Below are positions 1 through 8,922 of a stretch of 64,000 bases of DNA, one piece after another. The notes under the pieces are model-generated. The model made no database searches. It saw nothing but the letters and a program-made list of their open reading frames with translations, and was not told the origin of the DNA. Source of the DNA: Bacillota bacterium (GTDB lineage Bacteria; Bacillota; Clostridia; Lachnospirales; Lachnospiraceae); contig JAEVYY010000024.1 in the NCBI GenBank assembly GCA_023392535.1, positions 162,014 to 226,013 on the forward strand. Direction: 5' to 3'. How positions within the stretch are numbered: the stretch's first letter is position 1; every line of letters begins with the position of its first letter. A program made the translations under genes and the position numbers.

Positions 1-28
1 TGCATAATATCATACAATAATATAAAAA

Positions 29-1069
29 TCAAGATTTATGCCTTTTAAATATAAACAAATGTTGGATCAAAAAACTCAAGAGAAATAATACAAGTTCTGT
101 CAGTATCTTAGAAACCAAGGCCGGTAACCGAAAAATTGTAAGGATACTTAACAATACTACATTGTTTAAACTCAATATGGATATCGCCAGTACCGCATAC
201 TTTAATATCGATTTCAGATCACTTTCTTTGGTTCTAAAAACAAATTTTACATTTATGGTGTAATTAAATATTGCACTTATAAATCGCGCGAAGATATTAC
301 TGAGCAATATTCCATTTGGTACCTTTTTAAACAGTAAGAAAAGAAGAATAAAGCTAACATAGTCTAGTAAAAAACTAATTGCTGACGAAAATGTAAATTT
401 TAAGATATCTTTGTAGATTAAAATGGAATCTTTTATAATTCTGAAATGAGAGGTCGAATTATTATCATCTAAATAAATCGTTTGAATCGGAACTTCTATT
501 ATATCGATTCTATTTTTAGCACAATAAGATAACATATTCATTTCATATTCATAACGACTACCGGTAATTTCATTAAAGTAAGATAACATCGGATATGAAA
601 AAGCTCTAAGCCCTGTCTGCGTATCACTAATTCGTATCCTATTCCCAAGATAAAAAACTTCTTTCGTTATGATATTTCCAATCATTGATCTCAACGGAAC
701 TTTACCAAAAGAGAAGTTTCTCACTCCCAGAATCAAACTGCCTCTATTTCTTTTCGCTTCTTCCAGTACATGAAACACGTCTTTCAATGCATGCTGTCCA
801 TCCGCATCCATGGTCACTATGATATCATCTTCTGAAAAACAAGTTTCAACATAATGTAATGCAGTTTTTATCGCATTCCCTTTTCCCCGATTATATCTAT
901 GGCTCAGAACAATCCCACCCATTGACTTGATTTTATCAAAAATAGGTTTATAATTATCCCCACTACCGTCATCAACAACAATGGCCTGATTCTCATTTAA
1001 GGCTATATCTCTTACTAGCTCAGTCACTAAAATATTTGGTTTATAAGCGGGCATAATTATTATATTCAT
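29..1069 (-). CDS. GT2 glycosyltransferase fused to GtrA-like membrane domain
   Basis: The 346-residue protein has an N-terminal family 2 glycosyltransferase domain (about residues 1-220) with the DDGSGD nucleotide-binding motif and a DADGQH acidic (DXD-like) motif. A C-terminal hydrophobic part (about residues 225-345) has four predicted membrane segments like GtrA/DPMS-type flippase domains. Such proteins usually move a sugar from a nucleotide donor to polyprenyl phosphate at the inner membrane face, for later cell-envelope glycosylation; the acceptor is inferred. An AGGAG site lies just before the ATG. It is divergent from the MATE gene at 1233. The full reading frame is inside the window, and the gene's downstream neighbours are not visible. 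Confidence 0.85.
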   Translation of the reverse strand: MNIIIMPAYKPNILVTELVRDIALNENQAIVVDDGSGDNYKPIFDKIKSMGGIVLSHRYNRGKGNAIKTALHYVETCFSEDDIIVTMDADGQHALKDVFHVLEEAKRNRGSLILGVRNFSFGKVPLRSMIGNIITKEVFYLGNRIRISDTQTGLRAFSYPMLSYFNEITGSRYEYEMNMLSYCAKNRIDIIEVPIQTIYLDDNNSTSHFRIIKDSILIYKDILKFTFSSAISFLLDYVSFILLFLLFKKVPNGILLSNIFARFISAIFNYTINVKFVFRTKESDLKSILKYAVLAISILSLNNVVLLSILTIFRLPALVSKILTELVLFLLSFLIQHLFIFKRHKS

Positions 1070-1163
1070 GATTACTCCTGTCAGTTCTTAAACGATCTGT
1101 TATCCATTGTATTTTATTAGTAAAAGAAATCATATCATAATTTATTTTTTGAAACAACCTGAC

Positions 1164-1192
1164 TTAACAATTCTTCTTATATCCTATATAAT
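1164..1192 (+). promoter_or_regulatory. Sigma-A promoter of the MATE gene
   Basis: TTAACA (1164-1169) and TATAAT (1187-1192) are separated by 17 bp, about 40 bp before the start codon of the MATE gene. This is one mismatch from consensus. Confidence 0.7.
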
Positions 1193-1232
1193 AAGATTCA
1201 TACGTAAAAAGCAAAGACCGAAAGGATAGCAA

Positions 1233-2597
1233 ATGAGAAAAAAGAACGCGAACAAAACTTATGAAATAGATATGTGTGAGGGACCTTTACTTGGAAAAAT
1301 ATTATTATTTTCAACTCCACTTATGTTATCCGGGATTCTTCAGTTACTGTTTAATGCTGCAGATATCATTGTAGTGGGACGGTATGCAGGCAGTACAGCC
1401 CTTGCTGCCGTTGGCTCTACGAGCTCTCTGATCAATCTTATGATTAATGTATTCATCGGTCTTTCTGTCGGAACAAATGTATTAATTGCACGTTTTTATG
1501 GTGCAAAACAAAGGGAAGAAATCTCTCAAACGGTTCATACCGCTATCTCCTTAAGTATCATAAGCGGTCTTTTTCTTACCCTGACAGGCTTTCTATTTTC
1601 AAAACCTCTTTTGCTTGTTATGGGGACACCATCCGATGTGATTTCACAGTCAACACTTTATATGCGAATTTATTTTTTCGGTATGCCAGTCATCATGTTA
1701 TATAATTTTGGCAGCGCTATCCTCAGAGCCACGGGAGATACAAAACGTCCACTTTACTATCTTCTGTTCGCTGGTATTATTAACGTTATCCTTAATCTTA
1801 TTTTTGTGATCGTTTTTCATATGGGAGTTGCAGGTGTTTCACTTGCCACTGTTCTATCTCAATGCATCTCGGCTGGATTAGTTGTCTTCTGCCTGATTCG
1901 GGAATGCGGTGACTGCCATCTTGATATAAAAAAGCTTACGATTCATAAGGATAAAATGTTTAAAATTCTACAAATTGGACTTCCTGCCGGAATACAAGGT
2001 GCCCTTTTTTCCGCATCTAATGTACTCATCCAGTCATCTATCAACTCTTTTGGATCTGTCGCAATGGCTGGCAGCACCGCAGCTGCCAATATTGAAGGTT
2101 TTATCTATACTGCTATGAATTCAATGCACCAGACTGCTGTCAGTTTTACAAGCCAAAATTATGGCGCCAGGAAAATACATAGAATTAATAAAATCCTGTT
2201 TCTCTGTCTTGTCATAGTTTGTATGATTGGTATTACTCTTGGAACATCCGCATATTATTTTGGTAATCAATTACTTCGCATTTACTCTACCGATCCTAAG
2301 GTCATCGCCTTTGGATTATTGCGCATGCGGATCATATGTGTTACCTACGCACTTTGCGGTATTATGGATGTACTCGTTGGCACTCTGCGCGGGCTTGGCT
2401 ATTCGGTCATGCCTATGATCGTCTCATTGCTTGGTGCCTGTGGTCTTCGCATACTATGGATTTTTACAGTTTTTCAGTTACACCATACCTTAATCAGTCT
2501 CTATCTATCCTATCCCATTACATGGATCATTACTGCTACTGCTCATGCTATTTGTTTCTATTTCGTACGCAGCATTCTGGTCAAAAATCGAGACTAA
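1233..2597 (+). CDS. MATE family efflux transporter
   Basis: The 454-residue, highly hydrophobic protein has about 12 predicted membrane helices in two MatE halves. The N-terminus (GPLLGKILLFSTPLMLSGIL) and the segment around NAADIIVVGRYAG are typical of the NorM/DinF-type MATE superfamily. These proteins export cationic drugs or metabolites in exchange for Na+ or H+; the substrate here is unknown. An AAAGGA site precedes the ATG, and a good sigma-A promoter lies upstream. Its stop codon abuts the stop codon of a second, oppositely oriented MATE gene with no spacer, so the two transcripts converge without a visible terminator. The two proteins are clearly diverged paralogues, not a recent duplication. 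Confidence 0.92.
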   Translation: MRKKNANKTYEIDMCEGPLLGKILLFSTPLMLSGILQLLFNAADIIVVGRYAGSTALAAVGSTSSLINLMINVFIGLSVGTNVLIARFYGAKQREEISQTVHTAISLSIISGLFLTLTGFLFSKPLLLVMGTPSDVISQSTLYMRIYFFGMPVIMLYNFGSAILRATGDTKRPLYYLLFAGIINVILNLIFVIVFHMGVAGVSLATVLSQCISAGLVVFCLIRECGDCHLDIKKLTIHKDKMFKILQIGLPAGIQGALFSASNVLIQSSINSFGSVAMAGSTAAANIEGFIYTAMNSMHQTAVSFTSQNYGARKIHRINKILFLCLVIVCMIGITLGTSAYYFGNQLLRIYSTDPKVIAFGLLRMRIICVTYALCGIMDVLVGTLRGLGYSVMPMIVSLLGACGLRILWIFTVFQLHHTLISLYLSYPITWIITATAHAICFYFVRSILVKNRD

Positions 2598-3938
2598 CTA
2601 TTTTTGCTCATCAGACTTTCCTACCCACACATCTCTTAGATAAAAGCCAAGTGATAAAACCATCGAAATACACCATCCGATAGGCCAAGAGACCCAAATA
2701 CCAATTGTTCCAAATGGTATGACTAGTAAATAAGATAATAGAACTCTTACGATCAGATCTGTAAATGTTGCCATCATAAACGCCTTCATAGCTCCTGCTC
2801 CTCTCAATACACCATCTGCCATCAATTTAATCAGTATAATGAAATAGAATGGAGAAACAATTTTCAAAAATAAAACACCTGTTGATAATGCGAGTTTACT
2901 TTCTTCTTGCATAAATAGTTGAATCATGGTAGCGGAAAACAAAAAATATACAAGAAAGAAGGGGATTGCAATTGTAATTGCAAGCTTTATTCCTGCGCGG
3001 AATCCTTTTTTTACTCTCTCTATCTTGCCAGCTCCTATGTTCTGAGCCGTAAAGCTCGATAATCCATTAGCCAGCGTGGTAAAAGAAGTAATGGAAAAAG
3101 TATTTAATTTTATAGCTGCTGAATAGCCCGCTATAACAGAGGATCCAAATCCGTTGATCAAGCTCTGTATAAATATATTCCCAATTGAAATGAAGCTCTG
3201 TTGAAAGATACTTGGGATCGCAATCACACTGATTTTATATAGCATCTGCCTGGAAAACTTTGGATAGCTTCCTTCTAATGAAATCTTTTTCATGCGCATG
3301 ACCAAAGCCAACAAAACAAACACACAAGCTATTCCCTGTGCAATAAAGGTCGCCCACGCCACACCTGCAACTCCCCAATGAAAACACGCAACAAATAGGT
3401 AATCAAGGAATACATTTCCAATCGATGAACCGATCAGAAAATAGAGAGGTGTTTTAGAATCACCAAGCGATGTAAATACCCCTGTCGCAATATTATATAA
3501 AAACAGAAATAAAAATCCTCCAATATAAATTCTTAAATAGAGCGCCCCATCTACTAAGATATTTTTCGGTGTATGTATCAGATCCATAAGTGTTCTGCTT
3601 CCATATAAACCTGTCAGCGTCAATATAAAAGATAGCATACAAGAGGCAATTAACGTTGTTGAAACTGCAGTTTTCATCTCTTTATATTTTTTTGCACCAA
3701 AAAGCTGTGAAATGATAACAGAGCAACCTATATTACTACCGACTGCGATCGCCATAAATATCATGGTGATTGGATATGATGCACCAACTGCTGCCAATGC
3801 ATCTTCCCCAGCAAATTTACCCGCTATGACACTGTCGGCTATATTATATAATTGTTGGAATATCACACTTACGAACATAGGAATGGAAAATTTCCATAAT
3901 ACGGATTCTGCCTTACCTTCTGTCAAATCTTTAATCAT
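2598..3938 (-). CDS. MATE family efflux transporter
   Basis: The 446-residue protein has about 12 membrane segments in two MatE domains. Its N-terminus (DLTEGKAESVLWKFSIPMFV) and the following QQLYNIADSVIAGKFAG are family hallmarks. The gene starts 39 bp after the stop of the BlaR1-like gene, is on the same strand, and has its own AAAGG site, so it is probably the third gene of a blaI-blaR1-MATE operon. If so, the exporter would be made only when the sensor inactivates the repressor, which points to an inducible efflux role; this is inference. No promoter is evident in the 39-bp gap. It converges with zero spacing on the MATE gene at 1233-2597. Confidence 0.92.
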   Translation of the reverse strand: MIKDLTEGKAESVLWKFSIPMFVSVIFQQLYNIADSVIAGKFAGEDALAAVGASYPITMIFMAIAVGSNIGCSVIISQLFGAKKYKEMKTAVSTTLIASCMLSFILTLTGLYGSRTLMDLIHTPKNILVDGALYLRIYIGGFLFLFLYNIATGVFTSLGDSKTPLYFLIGSSIGNVFLDYLFVACFHWGVAGVAWATFIAQGIACVFVLLALVMRMKKISLEGSYPKFSRQMLYKISVIAIPSIFQQSFISIGNIFIQSLINGFGSSVIAGYSAAIKLNTFSITSFTTLANGLSSFTAQNIGAGKIERVKKGFRAGIKLAITIAIPFFLVYFLFSATMIQLFMQEESKLALSTGVLFLKIVSPFYFIILIKLMADGVLRGAGAMKAFMMATFTDLIVRVLLSYLLVIPFGTIGIWVSWPIGWCISMVLSLGFYLRDVWVGKSDEQK

Positions 3939-3977
3939 TTTATCTACCTTTCTTTACACGTATATTACACGATAGCC

Positions 3978-5813
3978 TTACTCATTTATTTTTTGTTGAT
4001 ACGGATAGTAATTTTCTAAAATATCCGCTTTCATTTTTTGCCCCTCATAGGTGGCGCGCCACTTTTCAAAATCAGGATTTATCCATTCACTTCCATCGTC
4101 AAAAACAATCGCTTTATTAGCGTATAGAACATAAGCGATTTTGTCAACTTCTGAATCGTTATCATAAAAGTTTAGCGACCATCCGCCGGGCACGTCATAG
4201 GTTTCGCCGGGCAAAATTTGCGTTTCGGTTTCAGAAAGATTAAAAAAGGTGTTTTTGTCTTCCGAATCTAAACTCATCCATTTAATTTGTAGAGGATTCC
4301 CATCTTTATCAAAGGCAAGCATTCCAAATTGATAGCCAACAATTGCTTTTTTACTACCATTGGTTATCGTATCATGTAGGTAGGGGTGTCCTTGATTTCC
4401 CTCATAGTATCGCATTTCCACGTTCTCATAAATAACACTCTGCTGGCTTTCTATGCTTTGTAGGAATTCAATCGTACCGTTTACATTACTAATTTTAGTA
4501 TCCATATTATTTTTAATTGCAATCGTATATTCGTCACTAATTGGGATCCTAAACGTCGCAACCTTTCCATTTTCAAAGGAATACGAGTTTTCTGTGCCTT
4601 TTGATGATATGCACACGATAGTCAGTTTATCAGCCCCTTCCCAGGACATAAACACTCGACACTCTGTACCAGAAACAATGTGCTGTGAACCAAGCGTTAT
4701 TTTACCCCCAGTTGTAATCTCTTTTTTACTAATACGAATCGGGCTTACGGTTGTACTTGATTGTACCTTTTCTGCTGAGACAACTATATAGGCGCCAGCA
4801 AATACGGTTCCAAAAATCAGAATAGTAGTCAATACAGCCGCTGCTAAAGCATTTCTTTTTGATTTACTTGTATACTGCATAATTGCACATAACCTTTCTT
4901 TAATTAAATGACCATCCTCATTTAGCGAAAGAGAAATAAACTCTTTTTTGCCAGAGTAATTTAACACAATAGAATTAAGCAGGGTATCACCATAGGCCTT
5001 TCGTTCCGCATTGCCAAGACATGCCACTACAGCCTCATCACAAGATAATTCACAGGCCCGATTGATTTGTTTCCGCACCCAATAAATGACTGGATTAAAC
5101 CAGTGCAGACATACCGTAATTTCCACGAGCCATTTGTAAATAAAATCTCTACGGCGAAAGTGGGTTAACTCATGTCTGAAAATGTACTTAAGTTCGGAAA
5201 GTGGAATCCATTTAGAGGGAATAATAATAGATGGTCTGAAAATACCTATTAAAATTGGCGCTCGCAAAAACGAATTTGTATAGACAGGGATTCGTTTTTT
5301 AATTCCCATTTCAGTGCTCACCATTTCTAAAACAGCGAGTAATTGTTCATCAACAACTATTTCATTTTGCTGTCCTACCGTTTTCACGAGCTGCTTATAT
5401 CCGTAAATCTTTCGAAATAAAAGAATTATTGAAATAAACAGCCAAAGAGTGCCCATAAAGTGGGCTTTCAAAAATGAGAAGGCTACGACAGTTGTGGGAA
5501 CTTTGTACAAGACATCATTTTGTAAGCCCGCCCCAAAGGGAATCTTTTGAAACATTAAATGCCCACTATCTGTAATATTCTCCTCTGGTAAATATTCTGC
5601 AGTAAAGTGGATACCCGCTTGCCTAAACACACTACCGACAATACTTATGTCAGTGCTGATTGGAATGAGTAATCGCAAAACAACAAGTAACCAAATATAG
5701 TATTGCCACATCTTGCTAAACCTCCCGAAAAATGGTTTTAACAAAATAAATATAACAGTGACCAAAGAACCGGACAAAGACAGAGACAACCACAGCAACA
5801 GGGTATCATTCAA
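3978..5813 (-). CDS. BlaR1-like M56 sensor metallopeptidase
   Basis: The 611-residue protein has N-terminal membrane helices, then a cytoplasmic/membrane M56 zinc peptidase domain with HELTH followed by CDEAVV, the metal-binding set of BlaR1/MecR1 proteins. A further membrane helix follows at about residues 322-345. The C-terminal extracellular part (about 350-600) does not show the penicillin-binding SxxK/KTG arrangement of true BlaR1, so it probably senses something other than beta-lactams. By family logic, ligand binding would trigger the peptidase and lead to cleavage of the BlaI-type repressor. The start is a TTG codon preceded by GGGAGGAAAG at good spacing. It overlaps the repressor gene by 8 bp. 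Confidence 0.85.
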   Translation of the reverse strand: MNDTLLLWLSLSLSGSLVTVIFILLKPFFGRFSKMWQYYIWLLVVLRLLIPISTDISIVGSVFRQAGIHFTAEYLPEENITDSGHLMFQKIPFGAGLQNDVLYKVPTTVVAFSFLKAHFMGTLWLFISIILLFRKIYGYKQLVKTVGQQNEIVVDEQLLAVLEMVSTEMGIKKRIPVYTNSFLRAPILIGIFRPSIIIPSKWIPLSELKYIFRHELTHFRRRDFIYKWLVEITVCLHWFNPVIYWVRKQINRACELSCDEAVVACLGNAERKAYGDTLLNSIVLNYSGKKEFISLSLNEDGHLIKERLCAIMQYTSKSKRNALAAAVLTTILIFGTVFAGAYIVVSAEKVQSSTTVSPIRISKKEITTGGKITLGSQHIVSGTECRVFMSWEGADKLTIVCISSKGTENSYSFENGKVATFRIPISDEYTIAIKNNMDTKISNVNGTIEFLQSIESQQSVIYENVEMRYYEGNQGHPYLHDTITNGSKKAIVGYQFGMLAFDKDGNPLQIKWMSLDSEDKNTFFNLSETETQILPGETYDVPGGWSLNFYDNDSEVDKIAYVLYANKAIVFDDGSEWINPDFEKWRATYEGQKMKADILENYYPYQQKINE

Positions 5814-6186
5814 GTTTCTTTCCTCCCTTTTTCCATTGTAGACGCAATTCCTCCAAATCGTTCTGCGTCATATCCTCATAAGTAAGCAATGCAGACATCA
5901 AGCCCCTGATATTACCACCATATACTTTTTTTATAAATAAATCCGTTTTTGCTTTGGTATAATCTTCTAAAGTTATAGCTGGGGTATAGTAATATACCTC
6001 TCTTTTATCCTGTATCAAAACACCCTTTTTCACCAGTCTGTTCACAAGTGTATTGACCGTTGGACTTTCCCAGCCTCTTTGTTGTGTCAGTACCGCGCGA
6101 ATATGGGAATATGTGACAGCCTCTCCATATTCCCATACTACTTTCATGATCTCAGCTTCTGAATCTGTTATCTTATCAGCTCTCAT
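5806..6186 (-). CDS. BlaI/MecI/CopY family transcriptional repressor
   Basis: The 126-residue protein has an N-terminal winged helix (ITDSEAEIMKVVWEYGEAVT, then SPTVNTLVNRLVKKG) and a C-terminal dimerisation part, matching the BlaI/MecI/CopY family in length and sequence. A longer frame opens at 6207, but its first codons contain the GGGAGGTGAG ribosome binding site of the internal ATG at 6186, so I take 6186 (protein starting MRADKITDSE). The upstream promoter carries an operator-like dyad, suggesting autorepression. It is the first gene of an operon with the M56 sensor and probably a MATE exporter. Confidence 0.9.
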   Translation of the reverse strand: MRADKITDSEAEIMKVVWEYGEAVTYSHIRAVLTQQRGWESPTVNTLVNRLVKKGVLIQDKREVYYYTPAITLEDYTKAKTDLFIKKVYGGNIRGLMSALLTYEDMTQNDLEELRLQWKKGGKKLE

Positions 6187-6228
6187 ACGATAACACTCAC
6201 CTCCCATATAACAAATGTTTTATTCTTT

Positions 6229-6257
6229 ATATTACACTTGTCATATGGGTTTGTCAA
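6229..6257 (-). promoter_or_regulatory. Promoter with BlaI-type operator
   Basis: On the minus strand TTGACA (6252-6257) and TAATAT (6229-6234) are exactly 17 bp apart. Inside, at 6231-6244, lies the dyad ATTACACTTGTCAT (AT-ACA-TGT-AT symmetry), which resembles the TACA/TGTA core bound by BlaI/MecI repressors. It overlaps the -10 box, so bound repressor would block RNA polymerase. Confidence 0.72.
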
Positions 6258-6282
6258 GAATTGGAAATCTTAACACCAAAAC

Positions 6283-6330
6283 AAAAAAACTGCCCTATAT
6301 GTGAATGAATCACGTATAGGGCAGTTCATT
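6283..6330 (-). terminator. Intrinsic terminator after the esterase gene
   Basis: A hairpin pairs ACTGCCCTATA (left arm) with TATAGGGCAGT (right arm), and on the minus strand it is followed by seven T residues. It directly follows the stop of the SGNH esterase gene and isolates it from the blaI promoter. Confidence 0.85.
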
Positions 6331-6332
6331 TT

Positions 6333-7442
6333 TTATAGCAATTCTCTTATCTTATATTGTAGTATTTCAGAAGCTTTCTGATGCGATAATACGCCGGGAT
6401 GTTGTCTTGCTCCGATTGTCTCTTTGGTAGTATCCGGCAATTCCAAGAAAGTAACTAATCTATCTCCGGATTGCTTCTTATATTCTTCAATTGCAGTTAA
6501 AATTGGTTCCTTAATCGGTACACCGATCATACCATAGACCCACAGCAATTGCGCATTCGGATTCAATTTTCTTAACATAAAAAGAAATTGTATTACTGCA
6601 TGCTCAAAGTTACAAATATCCTCACCTGCATAAGTCCCATCTTCATTCCGGTGCTGCTTATATCTTTTTCCCGTATCAGGATCGATCCATTCAGGTGAAT
6701 CGAATGCACCATCGTCATTGGTTCCAAGATTAATTACAATGATATCTGGCTGCCAAGATTGAAAATCATACGCATCATTCGCACCCAACATGCGATTGCG
6801 TTCTCCTGTTAACAGACCACATACCTTTTCATAACAATCCGGAATATTGCCATGAGGATCATTGTCCCAGCTTGTATAAACACCCCATCCACTTTGTGAA
6901 ATAATATGATAATCCGCATCAAGTGCATTTGCAGTCATAACGGCATAATTATTCTGTGTACTGAACCACATGGATATCCAGTCCTCTTCGTTCTTTGCAC
7001 CAATATTGCCTTCTCCTGATGTGATACTATCTCCTATAAATTCAATTCTGTATGGTTTGTCAGGAACTTTCTCAAATATACCATCCGTTCTTATGCCATG
7101 AATTTGCAGACAATGCTCAGGATCCCCAGACATAGCCTGTACATCTTTTAAGACTTTCACATTTTTAGTCACTTCCGAATTCATACCACGGAATAAGCAG
7201 ATCCATTGTTTTCCTTTTGTTAGCATAAGGCGGCTTACACATGCCCCGTTAATGAAAATACTGATCCATGGCTCGTACAAATGATAATCGGCTTCTACTT
7301 GTATCCATAATTCGGATGCTTTCACATTGCATTCGATGCCACTACCTGTCCAAAACAAAGTTAATGGACTTCTTTCTCCTGTTGTTCTTCCAAGTACAAA
7401 TAGATCTTTGATATCTTTAATTGCATATGTATTCATGTTCAT
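6333..7442 (-). CDS. CE2-type SGNH/GDSL carbohydrate esterase
   Basis: The 369-residue protein has an N-terminal beta-sandwich-like domain (GRTTGERSPLTLFWTGSGIE) and a C-terminal SGNH hydrolase domain. The latter shows FIGDSITSGEGN (catalytic Ser), NLGTND (oxyanion Asn) and HPG near the end (catalytic His). This layout is that of carbohydrate esterase family 2, which removes acetyl groups from plant polysaccharides or oligosaccharides. No signal peptide is seen, so it probably acts in the cytoplasm on imported oligosaccharides. The frame opens at 7466, but TAGGAGAG lies just before the ATG at 7442. It is a single-gene unit with its own terminator. Confidence 0.8.
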   Translation of the reverse strand: MNMNTYAIKDIKDLFVLGRTTGERSPLTLFWTGSGIECNVKASELWIQVEADYHLYEPWISIFINGACVSRLMLTKGKQWICLFRGMNSEVTKNVKVLKDVQAMSGDPEHCLQIHGIRTDGIFEKVPDKPYRIEFIGDSITSGEGNIGAKNEEDWISMWFSTQNNYAVMTANALDADYHIISQSGWGVYTSWDNDPHGNIPDCYEKVCGLLTGERNRMLGANDAYDFQSWQPDIIVINLGTNDDGAFDSPEWIDPDTGKRYKQHRNEDGTYAGEDICNFEHAVIQFLFMLRKLNPNAQLLWVYGMIGVPIKEPILTAIEEYKKQSGDRLVTFLELPDTTKETIGARQHPGVLSHQKASEILQYKIRELL

Positions 7443-7560
7443 AGCTCTCCTACTATTTAAGTACAATACAAAGTTCTAAACCTGCTAAAGCTACTCTGCC
7501 AATCTTCTAGATATTAATTTACATTTTCTCTCCCTCTTTGTCAACCTGCCACAATATCCA

Positions 7561-7593
7561 TAGCAAAAGCTATGCGCCTATCACGCATAGCTT
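7561..7593 (-). terminator. Hairpin after DUF3810 gene
   Basis: AAGCTATGCG (7567-7576) pairs with CGCATAGCTT (7584-7593). The T-rich tail on the minus strand is short (TTTGCT), so termination strength is uncertain. Confidence 0.55.
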
Positions 7594-7603
7594 CTTTGTA
7601 ATT

Positions 7604-8776
7604 TTATTCTCCTTGTACCAGATAAGTTCCATTTTCATAAACCTCGCAATTGGTATCATAATAATCCAACATAAGACCAACTACCCTGGTATAGCTTAAA
7701 CTTCCATCCTCGATTCCATTCCATACAAGTGTCGTTTCCACAAAATCTCTTGACATTTTCTTTGCAGCAGCAGTTTTAATCACCGCTTTTTTCTCGACCT
7801 TTTCCCATGATTCTTCTGTCAAAAAAACATTATCCTTTCTTACAATTGGGCTAATCTGTACGTGCGATTTATAAATAGCTCTATTTTTTTGAATCGCTTC
7901 GTAAAAATCATTATCTATATAATTTAATACACTCAGATACCCACTATATTGAAATACAATATCATTTGAGTTGATACATGCCAAAAATCCAATCAGATTA
8001 GCTTCGTCTTCATAAATGAAACCTTTCAAATGTGCAAGCTCATGGCACATGGTAGCTGGCTTATTCATGCTATCCATCATATCATTGTAATTTGCTTCCA
8101 TAGAAAACGGAAAATAATATCCCTTCATATGCTGCTGGCTTAAGAATCCAGAAGTTGCAATCGGCTTTGGCATCGGATAATAACCCGATAACTGCTCATA
8201 GTGCTCACCAAGTGCATTCATGCTCTCTGTTGCCGTCTTTTGAAAATCACCTTGATAGAGTATTCTTCCCTTCTCATCTCTTTCCATTTTTGTTGCCAAT
8301 ATATTTGCCTGGGTAACCACATAATCCCTTAACTGTATCAATTCTTCCAATGTATAATCTTCGGATTCTGACTGCAAATATTTCTCATCAAAGGTAGAAC
8401 AATGATAGAGGATAAAACAGTTTAACGTCATAATCATGGAACCAATTACAAGAATCCATGCAAAACATCCATAAAAATAATAGCATACCCTTTTTATTCT
8501 TTTGTATTGTATAGAATGCTTCGCCAGCAATAAAAAAATGACCGCAATAAGACCTAATACAATGGAAAAAATTACCATTATAACTCCAATTGCGATCATA
8601 ATCTCTCCAACCGAAAACGAAAATGATCCTGTAATTCTTCCATAGGAATTAATCCATAGTGGAAAAATATATTTTACATATAAATCACAAAATTTAGTAT
8701 TGTGCCATGCTATGAAATTCAAAAGTATAGTAGCTAAAACAATTCCAATAAAGATACCATAAACACGCTTCTTCAT
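7604..8776 (-). CDS. DUF3810 family membrane protein with zinc-metallopeptidase motif
   Basis: The 390-residue protein has three predicted N-terminal membrane segments (about residues 5-27, 45-80 and 100-125) followed by a long soluble part. MCHELAHLKGF, around residue 245, supplies an HExxH zinc-binding motif, and EDEAN downstream could supply the third ligand, as in DUF3810 proteins. The function of the family is not established; a membrane-bound peptidase is a reasonable inference. A GTG start at 8788 is possible, but AGAGGTGG spaces best to the ATG at 8776 (protein starting MKKRVYG). Divergent or operon partners are not obvious. Confidence 0.75.
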   Translation of the reverse strand: MKKRVYGIFIGIVLATILLNFIAWHNTKFCDLYVKYIFPLWINSYGRITGSFSFSVGEIMIAIGVIMVIFSIVLGLIAVIFLLLAKHSIQYKRIKRVCYYFYGCFAWILVIGSMIMTLNCFILYHCSTFDEKYLQSESEDYTLEELIQLRDYVVTQANILATKMERDEKGRILYQGDFQKTATESMNALGEHYEQLSGYYPMPKPIATSGFLSQQHMKGYYFPFSMEANYNDMMDSMNKPATMCHELAHLKGFIYEDEANLIGFLACINSNDIVFQYSGYLSVLNYIDNDFYEAIQKNRAIYKSHVQISPIVRKDNVFLTEESWEKVEKKAVIKTAAAKKMSRDFVETTLVWNGIEDGSLSYTRVVGLMLDYYDTNCEVYENGTYLVQGE

Positions 8777-8922
8777 TTGCATTCCCACCTCTTATCTAAT
8801 AGTATCACACGGATATTGATAAAAAATGTATGCATATGAACATTTTGTAAATGATTTGAAAATTATATTTAAACTTTAAAGTTTTCTGATATTTCTTTTC
8901 TTTTATCTATATTTTCTATTTC

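Noticed and set aside
3939..3977. A second BlaI-type operator in the gap before the MATE gene
   Set aside because: TGTA/TACA fragments are present but do not form a proper dyad like the one at 6231-6244, and no promoter is visible.
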